From Fodinibius sp052060035 (GTDB taxonomy: Bacteria > Bacteroidota > Rhodothermia > Balneolales > Balneolaceae): a stretch of DNA of 64,000 bases. Shown piece by piece: positions 52,008 to 60,254 of the stretch. Position numbers and translations under genes: made by a program. The stretch spans positions 1 to 64,000 of the forward strand of contig NZ_JBPOEA010000002.1 of assembly GCF_052060035.1 (NCBI RefSeq), written 5' to 3'. The notes below the pieces were generated by a model, which saw nothing but the letters and a program-made list of their open reading frames with translations, searched no databases and was not told the origin of the DNA. How positions within the stretch are numbered: position 1 is the stretch's first letter; each line of letters starts with the position of its first letter.

Positions 52008-53084
52008 ATGAAAATTGCTATCAATACAGGCGGTGGTGACGCTCCCGGTCTTAATGCTGCAATACGTGCAGCCACGCTGGCAGCATTGAAGAGAGGGTGG
52101 GAGGTCTACGGTATAAAAAATGGATACGGATCTATCTTTACCGAAGAGCCCTTTATAAAACTTGATGCCAAAGCCGTGCAGGGTATTACGTTGCAGGGCG
52201 GTACTATTTTAGGAACCGCTAACCGGGGGAACCCATTTGAAATGCCCTATCAAAAAGATGATGGCAGCTGGGAGACTAAAGATGTTTCTGATCGACTGGT
52301 AAAGACCTTTGAAGATTACGGCATTGATGCCCTTGTTGCTATCGGCGGTGACGGTTCCATGAATATTGCCAGCAAGCTTATTCAGAAAGGAATTAATATT
52401 GTGGGTGTTCCCAAAACCATTGATAACGATATTTTCGGATGTGACGTAACACTTGGTTTTGATACGGCCATCGACATTGCAACAGAAGCGATTGACCGTA
52501 TTACGACGACCGCCGAATCACATCACCGATTGATGGTGGTTGAGGTGATGGGACGTTATGCAGGGTGGATTGCCCTTTATTCCGGTATTGCTTCTTCGGC
52601 TGATGTTGTGTTGATTCCTGAAATTCCCTTTAGCTATGATTCCATCGTAGAGAAAATAAAAGAGCGGGAGTCGAAAGGTCTCCAATATACCATGATTGTT
52701 GTAGCCGAGGGCGCCAAGCAAAGAGACGGAGAAATCGTAACCAAGGGTAAAACTCCTGGACAGGAAGTGCAGCTGGGCGGTATTGCTGATCAGGTTGCCA
52801 ACGAGCTTTCTGAACGGACCGGTAAAGAATCACGATCGGTCGTGCTGGGACATCTTCAGCGCGGAGGATCACCATCTACGTATGATCGGCTTATCTCGCT
52901 ACGTTTTGGCGCAGCTGCTATTCGCTGTGTGGAAGAACACGACTATAACAAACTGGTCGTGCTGCAGGATAATAAGCTGACCCGGATTCCTATTACCAGT
53001 ATTGAAGGCAAGATGAAATCGGTTTCTCTTGAAAGCGATACCGTACAAACGGCGCGCGATATAGGTATCTGCTTGGGCGATTAA
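52008..53084 (+). CDS. pfkA: 6-phosphofructokinase with mixed ATP/PPi-type active site
   Basis: Phosphorylates fructose-6-phosphate in glycolysis. The 358 residues are longer than E. coli PfkA (320). GGGDAPGLNAAIR opens the protein. The phosphoryl-donor residues are GGDGS (G116, ATP type) but PKTIDND (K136), the Lys normally paired with PPi use. The Gly/Lys combination is known in group III ATP-dependent enzymes, for example of actinobacteria. ATP use is therefore the better guess. It follows yciO directly. Confidence 0.94.
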   Translation: MKIAINTGGGDAPGLNAAIRAATLAALKRGWEVYGIKNGYGSIFTEEPFIKLDAKAVQGITLQGGTILGTANRGNPFEMPYQKDDGSWETKDVSDRLVKTFEDYGIDALVAIGGDGSMNIASKLIQKGINIVGVPKTIDNDIFGCDVTLGFDTAIDIATEAIDRITTTAESHHRLMVVEVMGRYAGWIALYSGIASSADVVLIPEIPFSYDSIVEKIKERESKGLQYTMIVVAEGAKQRDGEIVTKGKTPGQEVQLGGIADQVANELSERTGKESRSVVLGHLQRGGSPSTYDRLISLRFGAAAIRCVEEHDYNKLVVLQDNKLTRIPITSIEGKMKSVSLESDTVQTARDIGICLGD

Positions 53085-53102
53085 TGTTTAAGAAAATTAA
53101 TG

Positions 53103-53130
53103 TGTCATGCTGAACTTGTTTCAGCATCTA
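53103..53130 (+). repeat. REP-like 28-base repeat, copy 2
   Basis: Identical in all 28 positions to 50227-50254. It sits between pfkA and ytxJ and carries an in-frame ATG that could spuriously extend ytxJ by 13 codons. Confidence 0.75.
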
Positions 53131-53145
53131 AAAGCAAAAAAGGAT

Positions 53146-53532
53146 ATGGGACTTTTTAATTCAGTGAAAAATGCATTATCAGGATCGGAAACGAGCGAGA
53201 TCTGGGAAACGATTACAGATCCCTCTCAGTTAGATCCTATTATTGGGGAATCTAAACAGACACCACAGCTAATTTATAAGCACAGTCATCGATGCAGTGT
53301 TTGTTTTGTATCAAAAGGAAATCTTGAAATGGCATCAGACAACATAAAAGAATATGCTGATATGCATTTTCTTAACGTCGTTCGCAATCGGGATGCCTCT
53401 AACAAAATAGCATCAGAGTTGGATATTCGTCACGAGTCACCGCAGGCCATCTTGATCGATCAAGGGGAGGTTGTTTGGCACGGCTCACATGGCAGTATCG
53501 ATGCTGGTGCGATTTTGGATTATTTTGAATGA
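53146..53532 (+). CDS. ytxJ: YtxJ-like bacillithiol-system thioredoxin-fold protein
   Basis: A 128-residue thioredoxin-fold protein. IYKHSHRCSVCFVSKGNLE is the active-site helix start, with C50 and C53, and ESPQAILIDQGEVVWHGSHGSI the cis-Pro strand region. The family is thought to act as a bacilliredoxin-like reductant of bacillithiol mixed disulfides. It carries a CxxC pair. The ATG at 53146 with AAGGAT ahead is preferred; an upstream ATG at 53107 lies inside the REP-like repeat and encodes residues that are not family-like. Confidence 0.88.
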   Translation: MGLFNSVKNALSGSETSEIWETITDPSQLDPIIGESKQTPQLIYKHSHRCSVCFVSKGNLEMASDNIKEYADMHFLNVVRNRDASNKIASELDIRHESPQAILIDQGEVVWHGSHGSIDAGAILDYFE

Positions 53533-53550
53533 TGCTTGGTTCTCAGCACC

Positions 53551-54609
53551 TCAATCGTCAAAAACATTTTTAAATCCTTCCTCAAACGGTGGTTCAATAA
53601 TACCCTCCTGGGTTACAATGCCATTAATATATGAGTGAGGAGTGATATCAAATGCAGGGTTATAGGCCTCTGCTTTTTTGGGTGCTATTTGGGCATCGCT
53701 GTAGGTGAGCACTTCTTCTTGCTCGCGCTCCTCGAGAGGAATCTTATCGCCGGTTGCCATTTCCATATCGATAGTTGAAAGCGGTGCGGCTACATAAAAG
53801 GGAATCTCATTTTCTTGGGCTAACACTGCGAGGGGATAGGTCCCGATTTTATTGGCCACATCGCCATTCGCAGCAATGCGATCAGCACCCACCATAACCA
53901 GATCAACTTCGCCGCGACGCATGAGTGACCCCGCACTGGAATCGGTAATAATCTTCATGGGGATTTCCGCGTTCATCAGTTCCCATGCGGTGAGACGAGA
54001 ACCTTGTAAGAGGGGACGTGTTTCATCTACCCAAACGAATGTTTTTTTACCTTGTTCATGAGCATGAAAAATAACAGACAGCGCGGTGCCATACTGGCCT
54101 GTTGCAAGACTACCGGTATTGCAATGAGTTAGTATTTGAGCATTTTTCGGAATGAGTTCAACACCGTTTTCGCCAATCTTTTTGCAGGTTCGTTTATCTT
54201 CATCATGAATGGTTTTAGCCGTTTGCAGTACAATCTTTTTTATTTCGCTGATATCTTTATCCTTATGAGCCCTAATCGTTGACTTAATCCGATCGGTGGC
54301 CCATTTGAGATTCACCGCCGTGGGTCGGGCTCCCTCCAGGTATTTGGCAACGCGATTAACTTCAACCATAAAACTTTTGAATGTATTTTCGGGCAGATCT
54401 TTAATCCCCAAATACAACCCATAGGCAGCGGCAATGCCAATAGCAGGCGCTCCCCGAATGCGCAACTTTTTGATAGCTTCCCACATGCGTCCCACATCAC
54501 GGATATCGCTATAGACTTCCCGCCCCGGCAGGTAGGTTTGATCTAAAATGCGAACATGATCCTCTTGCCACTCAATAGACTGTACTGCAGTATCGATATT
54601 ATCACTCAT
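53551..54609 (-). CDS. mtnA: S-methyl-5-thioribose-1-phosphate isomerase
   Basis: Aldose-ketose isomerase of the methionine salvage pathway, 352 residues, with the eIF2B-like fold. RIRGAPAIGIAAAYGL, the catalytic Cys in THCNTGSLATGQYGTAL, and Asp in VGADRIAANGDVANKIGT are conserved. No other salvage gene (mtnB, C, D, K) is nearby, so the pathway is either scattered or partial. It converges with ytxJ, 18 bases apart. Confidence 0.95.
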   Translation of the reverse strand: MSDNIDTAVQSIEWQEDHVRILDQTYLPGREVYSDIRDVGRMWEAIKKLRIRGAPAIGIAAAYGLYLGIKDLPENTFKSFMVEVNRVAKYLEGARPTAVNLKWATDRIKSTIRAHKDKDISEIKKIVLQTAKTIHDEDKRTCKKIGENGVELIPKNAQILTHCNTGSLATGQYGTALSVIFHAHEQGKKTFVWVDETRPLLQGSRLTAWELMNAEIPMKIITDSSAGSLMRRGEVDLVMVGADRIAANGDVANKIGTYPLAVLAQENEIPFYVAAPLSTIDMEMATGDKIPLEEREQEEVLTYSDAQIAPKKAEAYNPAFDITPHSYINGIVTQEGIIEPPFEEGFKNVFDD

Positions 54610-54724
54610 GATTGTAAAGCATTAATTTAGTTTTGAACAAACGACATGGATTATGGCAAAAGAAGTAGGGATTTCCAACTGAGTACTGTATTTGTTCGAA
54701 GGTTTTATTGTTAATATTGGCTAT

Positions 54725-54768
54725 AAAAAATGAACCCGATTATTATACAGGGTATCATAATCGGGTCA
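54725..54768 (-). terminator. Intrinsic terminator of the gamma-glutamyltransferase gene
   Basis: On the minus strand the arms TTGACCCGATTAT and ATAATCGGGTTCA pair across a short loop, then six Ts follow. It begins about 22 bases past the stop codon. Confidence 0.88.
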
Positions 54769-54790
54769 ATAGTAACTTATTTTAGAAGGA

Positions 54791-56503
54791 TTAATATCCT
54801 TCTGCAGCTCCGTCACCGCGGGGATCCGGAGCACCATATTTCAAGCCGTTTTCATCAACATAGATCGTATGGGCACGGCCAACACCGCTTGTTACGCTCA
54901 GCGTGTGTCCCATCTCTTTCAGTTTTTCTTTTGTGTCAGGACTCAACCCAAATTTTTCGTAGTATAGTTTATCCGGCATCCATTGATGATGGAAACGTGG
55001 GGCAGAGTTGGCTTTTTGAGGCTTCATCCCAAAGACCGCCATGTTCAGAAAGTTGTGGAACGTAGCCGTAATAATACGCGGTCCGCCGGCGGCACCGAGT
55101 ACCATTCGGGTAGAGTCATTTTTCGTTACAATCGTGGGAGACATGCTGCTGAGCATCCGTTTCTTGGGAGCAACAGCATTGGCTTTACCTTGGATGAGTC
55201 CAAACATGTTGGGTTCGCCCGGTTGAGCCGTAAAATCATCCATTTCATTGTTAAGCAAGAATCCGGCCCCGTCCACAGCCAGTTTATTCCCGAATGAGCC
55301 GTTTAAGGTAGTTGTGACTGCTACAGCATTGCCATTGTTATCCACAATGGAAAAATGGGTTGTTTCGGTAGACTCTTTAACCTGGATGGGATTGCCGTGA
55401 GAAATATCGTCGCTGGAAGTCGCCTTATTTTGGCTAAAGCTTTCCATGCGTTGTTTATTATACTTTTCAGTCATCAATTCTGTTTGCGGGATATTGACAA
55501 AGTCGGGATCACCGAGAAAATGGGCCCGGTCGGCAAAAGCTCTACGCATAACCTCTGTAATGAGATGGACGTACGCTGCCGAGTTAAAACCAAGTTCATT
55601 CAGGTTATAATCCTCAAGCATGGTTAACATTTGAGCAATAGCGATGCTGCCACTGCTGGGCGGCGGCATAATATGAAGATCATATCCGTTAAAGCTTGTT
55701 GTTATGGGATCGCGCCATTTGCTTTGGTAATTTTTCAGATCGCTATAGCTGATAATACCGCTTTGACGTTCCATCTCCTCAACAATTTTATCGGCGGTGA
55801 CACCCGAATAAAAACCGTCTCTTCCCATTCGGGAAATACGATCAAGGGTTTCGGCCAAATCCTTTTGAACAAAAAGGTCGCCTTCTTTGAAAGGGGTACC
55901 GTTTTTTTTGGTAAAGTATTTGGTCGAGGAGCGATACTTTTTAAACTCATCTGCCTTATCATTAAGATCCTGTGCTTGCAGCCAGGTAAGCGGATATCCT
56001 TCTCGCGCCAGTTTTATAGCCGGGGCAATGACCGTTTCCAGCGGAAGGTTTCCATACCGTTCGAGTGCTTTGATCATGCCATCAACGACGCCAGGGACTC
56101 CGGAAGCCAAGGCCGATCTTCGGCTAAGATCCGGCTGGTATTCCCCGTCTTTGATAAACATGTTTTTTGAGGCTTTTCTCGGAGCTCTTTCACGAAAGTC
56201 GAGGGAAGTGGTGGTAACATCAGCCATATGCAATACCATAAATCCGCCCCCGCCGATATTACCGGCACGCGGTTCGGTAACGGCTAATGCAAACTGCACG
56301 GCAACGGCAGCATCAACCGCGTTGCCGCCTTGCTGCATAATTTTTTTGCCTACTTCAGAGGCATGGCTTTCAGCAGAAACAACAATGCCATTGTCGTACG
56401 ATTTGGCCCAGCCAATTTGGGCGATACTTTCATTAGGCAGTGATATAAACAGGGCAATGAATAAAATCCAGGAAAGGAATCGAGAGTATATCGTTTTGTT
56501 CAT
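54791..56503 (-). CDS. ggt: Gamma-glutamyltransferase
   Basis: A periplasmic N-terminal-nucleophile hydrolase that cleaves glutathione-like gamma-glutamyl peptides. It is made as one 570-residue precursor with a signal peptide (cleavage near SIAQ) and autoprocessed before the Thr of TTHFSIVDNNGNAVAVTTTLN. GGNAVDAAVAVQFALAV, FRERAP and the late MLSSMSPTIV and GAAGGPRIIT are family signatures. A GTG seven codons upstream is possible, but the ATG at 56503 gives a normal signal peptide. Confidence 0.95.
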   Translation of the reverse strand: MNKTIYSRFLSWILFIALFISLPNESIAQIGWAKSYDNGIVVSAESHASEVGKKIMQQGGNAVDAAVAVQFALAVTEPRAGNIGGGGFMVLHMADVTTTSLDFRERAPRKASKNMFIKDGEYQPDLSRRSALASGVPGVVDGMIKALERYGNLPLETVIAPAIKLAREGYPLTWLQAQDLNDKADEFKKYRSSTKYFTKKNGTPFKEGDLFVQKDLAETLDRISRMGRDGFYSGVTADKIVEEMERQSGIISYSDLKNYQSKWRDPITTSFNGYDLHIMPPPSSGSIAIAQMLTMLEDYNLNELGFNSAAYVHLITEVMRRAFADRAHFLGDPDFVNIPQTELMTEKYNKQRMESFSQNKATSSDDISHGNPIQVKESTETTHFSIVDNNGNAVAVTTTLNGSFGNKLAVDGAGFLLNNEMDDFTAQPGEPNMFGLIQGKANAVAPKKRMLSSMSPTIVTKNDSTRMVLGAAGGPRIITATFHNFLNMAVFGMKPQKANSAPRFHHQWMPDKLYYEKFGLSPDTKEKLKEMGHTLSVTSGVGRAHTIYVDENGLKYGAPDPRGDGAAEGY

Positions 56504-56647
56504 CAGACTAAAATTTTTAGGCACGCAGTTTGTTGTTTTTATCCGAGAAAAAATTTGCTGTCAACTCAATTAAATCAATAAGAATGACAGCAACGTTGTG
56601 CAAAGAGTTGAATTGTAAGAGAATTAATAATTAATATCTAAAATAAT

Positions 56648-56696
56648 ACCCAATGTACTCTCTACTCCCAAAATGAAGGAGTAGAGAGCATTGGGT
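56648..56696 (-). terminator. Large hairpin downstream of the TonB receptor gene
   Basis: ACCCAATG-TA-CTCTCTACTCC and GGAGTAGAGAG-CATTGGGT pair over 19 positions with a two-base bulge. The following minus-strand sequence is AT-rich but has no clean T-run. It begins 12 bases past the stop codon. Confidence 0.75.
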
Positions 56697-56708
56697 TAAC
56701 GTACTTTG

Positions 56709-59402
56709 TTAAAATGATATTGAGAGTTTTGAATAGACATAGCGCCCATTAAATCCGAGTGGTGAAGCAGTAGGATACGGGAATATGCCAAGGAAATTAG
56801 AGTGATCAGGAGTAAGATCCGGGTAATTGTCGAGCAGGTTTCGGGCTCCTACCGTAACACGGGCGTAGTCTTCCACGATTTCGTAACTGGTCGACAAATT
56901 AATAACCCATTCGCTGCCCAACGTATAATCTTGAGCAGGATCCTGATCCGGTACCAGTACTTCCCCATACCGCTTACTCATTATGCTTAAACTAAAAGGA
57001 CCATTATCATAGGTTGCCTCCAGGTTAAGCGTATTTTTAGGGCGTTCCCGGGCAAGTTCTAAACGGGCCTCCCGGCCGAATATACTTTCTCCAAATGACT
57101 CACTTAACTGCGTTGGAGTAGCGACGCTACTTGCCAGACGGTTGCGGGTACTATTTAAAGCACTTTTCAAATACAGTGATCCATTTTCACCTACTACGGT
57201 TCGATAGGTTGCCGTTAGGTCAATGCCCCAAGTCCGGGTATCAATAGCGTTTGAAAAAACCTGAACACGTTGTGCCCCAAATTGAGAAACAAGGTTTTCA
57301 ATTTCCGTACCGGCCATGTTTCCTGATAAAATGATCCGATCTTCGATATCGATATGGAAAACATCAACAGTAAAAGTAAAGGCATCAGTAGGACTTACAG
57401 CAAGACCGCCACTCACGTTGAACGATTTTTCCTCTTTTAGATCCGGAACACCGAGGGCATCGGCTACTTCACTTTCATTATTAAAGAGTCCAACTTCGTA
57501 TGGCACATTATTAATAAAGGTTGTAGATACCTTTGAGAAATAACGTTGAGCAAGGTTAGGAGCTCTGAAGCCAGTACTTACTGCGCCCCGGAATATGAGC
57601 TCTTCTTGCGGCTGAAAGCGCATAGCCAACTTACCGTTTACCGTTTCACCAAAATCACTGTAGCTCTCGAACCGTCCTGCCACATTCATAAGGAATTTGT
57701 CAGTAATATCAGCTTCTAAATCGACGTATGTGGCGATATTTGAGCGGCTTTCATCTACAGCCTGGCTTGGACGAAATCCGGGAAACACCTGAGCACCGGG
57801 AGCGGCCCGTCCGCCATTTTGATTGGTTTTAACGGGGCCATCTATATATGAATTTTCTTCTCCCGCCGTAATCTCATATTGATCAACACGATAGACGGCA
57901 CCTGCCGCAAAATTAAGTGGTCCTGCCAGTCCTACATCAAATGTGCGATTGAGATCGAGCATGGCGTGTGACTGCTGGAACCCAACCGTGCCGGCATAAA
58001 ATTCCGTCTGATTGGAGTTGGGACCAAGCGTTACATTAAGCGAGTTGGTGATATTGTACTCGAAATCGTTGCTTCCAGTTTGCAGGTTAAGGTCATAATC
58101 CCATTCACCCATCTGTCCACGAAGGCCCAGAGAACCAGAGTAGTCATTGATTTTTATATCAAATTCGGGCAGAAATCCAATCGGATATATTTCCGGCCAG
58201 TTACGATCTCCCAATGATCGGCGATAAAAACCCTGACCGAGGGCATCGCGATAACTGTATCCGCCGAAAGCATATACTTCCATGGATTCGTTAATGGGAA
58301 TAGCAGAGTTGCCCCAAAGATAATAGTTGTCTGATTCGCCGCTGCCCCAGTGAAAGTTAGGCTGTTGAACAGGATTGTTTTTTTCAATAACCTCTTGGAC
58401 GCCGTCGCCATCCATATCCATGACAACATCACCATCACCTGCTGTGATTTGATCGCGTGGACTTGCACCGGCACGATTTGTTGGATCTTGCAGGCGAAGT
58501 TCCCCAAATAGGTTAATATATCCATTTTCACCGATAGGCAATCCGTAGGAGGCGGTAAAGTCTTGTGTTGTTCCATCATTGGAAAAATTATCGGTGGCAT
58601 TGCCGCCCAGTTTGTAACTCATAGACAGAGGCACCGGTTCCTCTTTAAGCTGGATATTCACAACCCCTGCAATGGCATCAGATCCGTACTGTGCAGCGGC
58701 ACCATCACGCAAGACCTCCATTTGTTGTACCGCGCTGGCCGGGATGGCATTCATATCCGTTGGACTCGATCCTTTTTGGATACCCGATCCCAGACGGTTA
58801 ACCAGCGCCGACTTGTGGCGTCGTTTCCCATTGATAAGTACCAGCGTGTGGTCGGGACTAAGTCCACGCAGTGTAAAAGACCGCAAGGCGTCCATTCCAT
58901 CAGCGACGGTTTGCTGGGGAAAGTTAACCGAAGGTGAGACCTGTTCAAGCATTTGGCCAACTTCAGAAGAACCGACTTTTTCCAGGTCAAGGGTAGTATA
59001 TACATCAACTGGAACCGCCAGTTCATCAGCAGCGGTGTGTCCGGCACGTGAACCCACTGTTACAGTAACTCCTTCACCCATAACGGCCGTTTGCTGCATG
59101 GTAAAATTACGGGTAACTGTTTGTCCGGCAGAAAATGAAATTTCTCCCTCTATTTCTTGGTATCCCACAAAAGTAACTCGTACGGTGTAAGTACCGGGAT
59201 CGATATTTTCTATAGAATAACTGCCATCTTCTCCAGCAGCAGTACCCTGAGAACTTTCCACTAAGAAAATATTGGCTCCGGCAAGAGCTTCGCCATTGGT
59301 ATCCGTTATCGTTCCTTCTAATGTGGCTGAGCTTTGCGCAAATAGCACAAAGGGAAATAGCAATATTATGAATACAGCAAGTAATCTAACTGTTGTTTTC
59401 AT
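56709..59402 (-). CDS. TonB-dependent outer-membrane receptor with carboxypeptidase-regulatory domain
   Basis: A barrel receptor of 897 residues. A signal peptide (ends LFAQ near residue 24) precedes a CarboxypepD_reg domain (about 28-110; ATLEGTITDTNGEALAGANIF), a plug (about 125-260; SPTDMNAIPASAVQQMEVLRDGAAAQYGSDAIAGVVNI) and a 22-strand barrel ending in YSKLSISF with the terminal Phe. The start is the ATG at 59402, preceded by AGAGGAACC; a TTG 20 codons further back would put a charged leader before the signal peptide. The ligand is unknown. No SusD gene is nearby, so it is not a SusCD pair. Confidence 0.93.
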   Translation of the reverse strand: MKTTVRLLAVFIILLFPFVLFAQSSATLEGTITDTNGEALAGANIFLVESSQGTAAGEDGSYSIENIDPGTYTVRVTFVGYQEIEGEISFSAGQTVTRNFTMQQTAVMGEGVTVTVGSRAGHTAADELAVPVDVYTTLDLEKVGSSEVGQMLEQVSPSVNFPQQTVADGMDALRSFTLRGLSPDHTLVLINGKRRHKSALVNRLGSGIQKGSSPTDMNAIPASAVQQMEVLRDGAAAQYGSDAIAGVVNIQLKEEPVPLSMSYKLGGNATDNFSNDGTTQDFTASYGLPIGENGYINLFGELRLQDPTNRAGASPRDQITAGDGDVVMDMDGDGVQEVIEKNNPVQQPNFHWGSGESDNYYLWGNSAIPINESMEVYAFGGYSYRDALGQGFYRRSLGDRNWPEIYPIGFLPEFDIKINDYSGSLGLRGQMGEWDYDLNLQTGSNDFEYNITNSLNVTLGPNSNQTEFYAGTVGFQQSHAMLDLNRTFDVGLAGPLNFAAGAVYRVDQYEITAGEENSYIDGPVKTNQNGGRAAPGAQVFPGFRPSQAVDESRSNIATYVDLEADITDKFLMNVAGRFESYSDFGETVNGKLAMRFQPQEELIFRGAVSTGFRAPNLAQRYFSKVSTTFINNVPYEVGLFNNESEVADALGVPDLKEEKSFNVSGGLAVSPTDAFTFTVDVFHIDIEDRIILSGNMAGTEIENLVSQFGAQRVQVFSNAIDTRTWGIDLTATYRTVVGENGSLYLKSALNSTRNRLASSVATPTQLSESFGESIFGREARLELARERPKNTLNLEATYDNGPFSLSIMSKRYGEVLVPDQDPAQDYTLGSEWVINLSTSYEIVEDYARVTVGARNLLDNYPDLTPDHSNFLGIFPYPTASPLGFNGRYVYSKLSISF

Positions 59403-59886
59403 GGTTCCTCTGTCCTCATTGTTGTTTTTATTTGATTTAGGTGCCTTCCACCTCTCAAACAATATAATAAATTTTTACGAGCATGTAAAATATTTCAATA
59501 TTGAAGAGTTTGTATATCAACATAAATATATGCTATAGCACTATCTATTTGATTACAATTATGTTTTTTTAGGTTGGTTGTTTTAGAGAAGACTGTTTGA
59601 TTCATAGGTAGGATGGATTGTTCTTAAAAGTGAATAGCCACGCTCTCTAAATACTTTTAGATTTCTTTAGTACGATTTCCTTCGCTACAAAATATTCCCG
59701 AGCCTGCGATGAATTATCCCAATTTTACTTAGGTCTGCCATGCTCAAAATAGAAATAAGCATTTTGGTAGTTATTCACCGGAAGCACTTATTGGTGATTA
59801 GATTCGATCACAGGATTGAAAGTTGTATTCTTATTCACATATAAAAAAATCAGAAGATTTCTTCTGTGAATAGAATCAAGTCGACC
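59403..59886. other. Intergenic region, 484 bases, no genes recognised
   Basis: AT-rich sequence between the TonB receptor start and the small kinase-fragment gene. Apart from the receptor's promoter region and the terminator hairpin at 59843-59866, nothing was recognised. Confidence 0.6.
59843..59866 (-). terminator. Intrinsic terminator of the 62-residue gene
   Basis: On the minus strand CAGAAG-AAAT-CTTCTG is followed by ATTTTTTT. It lies 20 bases past the stop codon of the small gene. Confidence 0.75.
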
Positions 59887-60075
59887 TTAACTTTTTTTTA
59901 GAAAATTTGCTTCTTTTGCTTCCCGAATAGCTTTTAAAAGAGAGCTGACTTGTTTGTATAATTTGTGATCTGGTTCGCAGGCTTTTTTTAAAAACACCTC
60001 TTGTTGCTGTTGATCTGCGAAAGTTAGTGCTTTATCCAGAATAGGTTCGATTTTATGCCACCGTGATTGATCCAT
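59887..60075 (-). CDS. Truncated N-terminal segment of a PknB-type Ser/Thr kinase
   Basis: A 62-residue frame whose sequence (MDQSRWHKIEPILDKAL, then QEVFLKKAC and VSSLLKAIREA) looks like the helical pre-kinase segment that opens many Ser/Thr protein kinases of Rhodothermota and Acidobacteriota. No kinase domain follows: the frame ends at TAA, and neither other frame past an eight-A run gives kinase motifs. It has its own terminator 20 bases on. So it is either a decayed remnant or a free-standing small protein. Confidence 0.55.
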   Translation of the reverse strand: MDQSRWHKIEPILDKALTFADQQQQEVFLKKACEPDHKLYKQVSSLLKAIREAKEANFLKKS

Positions 60076-60179
60076 AAAAGGTGATAATGTGTCCTGTCTC
60101 TTTTGTTAGTATATGCGCAATCCGAATTAAAAAAGGGCCAAATAAATAGCGAAAGTGTGCTAAGTGTTAAAAGGATGGA

Positions 60180-60223
60180 TTTGTCCTCATCCCGCTCGCT
60201 ATTACGCATGTTGCTATGTAAGG
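60180..60223 (+). promoter_or_regulatory. Shared upstream block, copy A (protease gene)
   Basis: Contains TTTGTCCTCAT (60180-60190), TTACGCA (60202-60208) and TAAGG (60219-60223). The same three boxes occur at the same spacing in copy B, 32 of 44 positions being identical. The block ends 31 bases before the protease ATG. Likely a promoter or operator common to the two lipoprotein genes. Confidence 0.6.
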
Positions 60224-60254
60224 GAATAGTTCATTCGAATAAAATCATCATATT

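Noticed and set aside
53107..53145. Upstream ATG extending YtxJ by 13 residues
   Set aside because: The ATG and following codons come from the REP-like repeat; the family-like N terminus starts at 53146 with a better ribosome site.
55887..56573. A 228-residue plus-strand frame opposite the gamma-glutamyltransferase gene
   Set aside because: Shadow of a strongly conserved enzyme; composition is not that of a plausible protein.
58672..59190. A 172-residue plus-strand frame inside the TonB receptor gene
   Set aside because: Antisense to the plug domain; arises from codon bias of the real gene.
59560..59886. Frameshift continuation of the Ser/Thr kinase after the eight-A run near its stop
   Set aside because: Both alternative frames run into stop codons quickly and show no kinase glycine loop or catalytic motifs.
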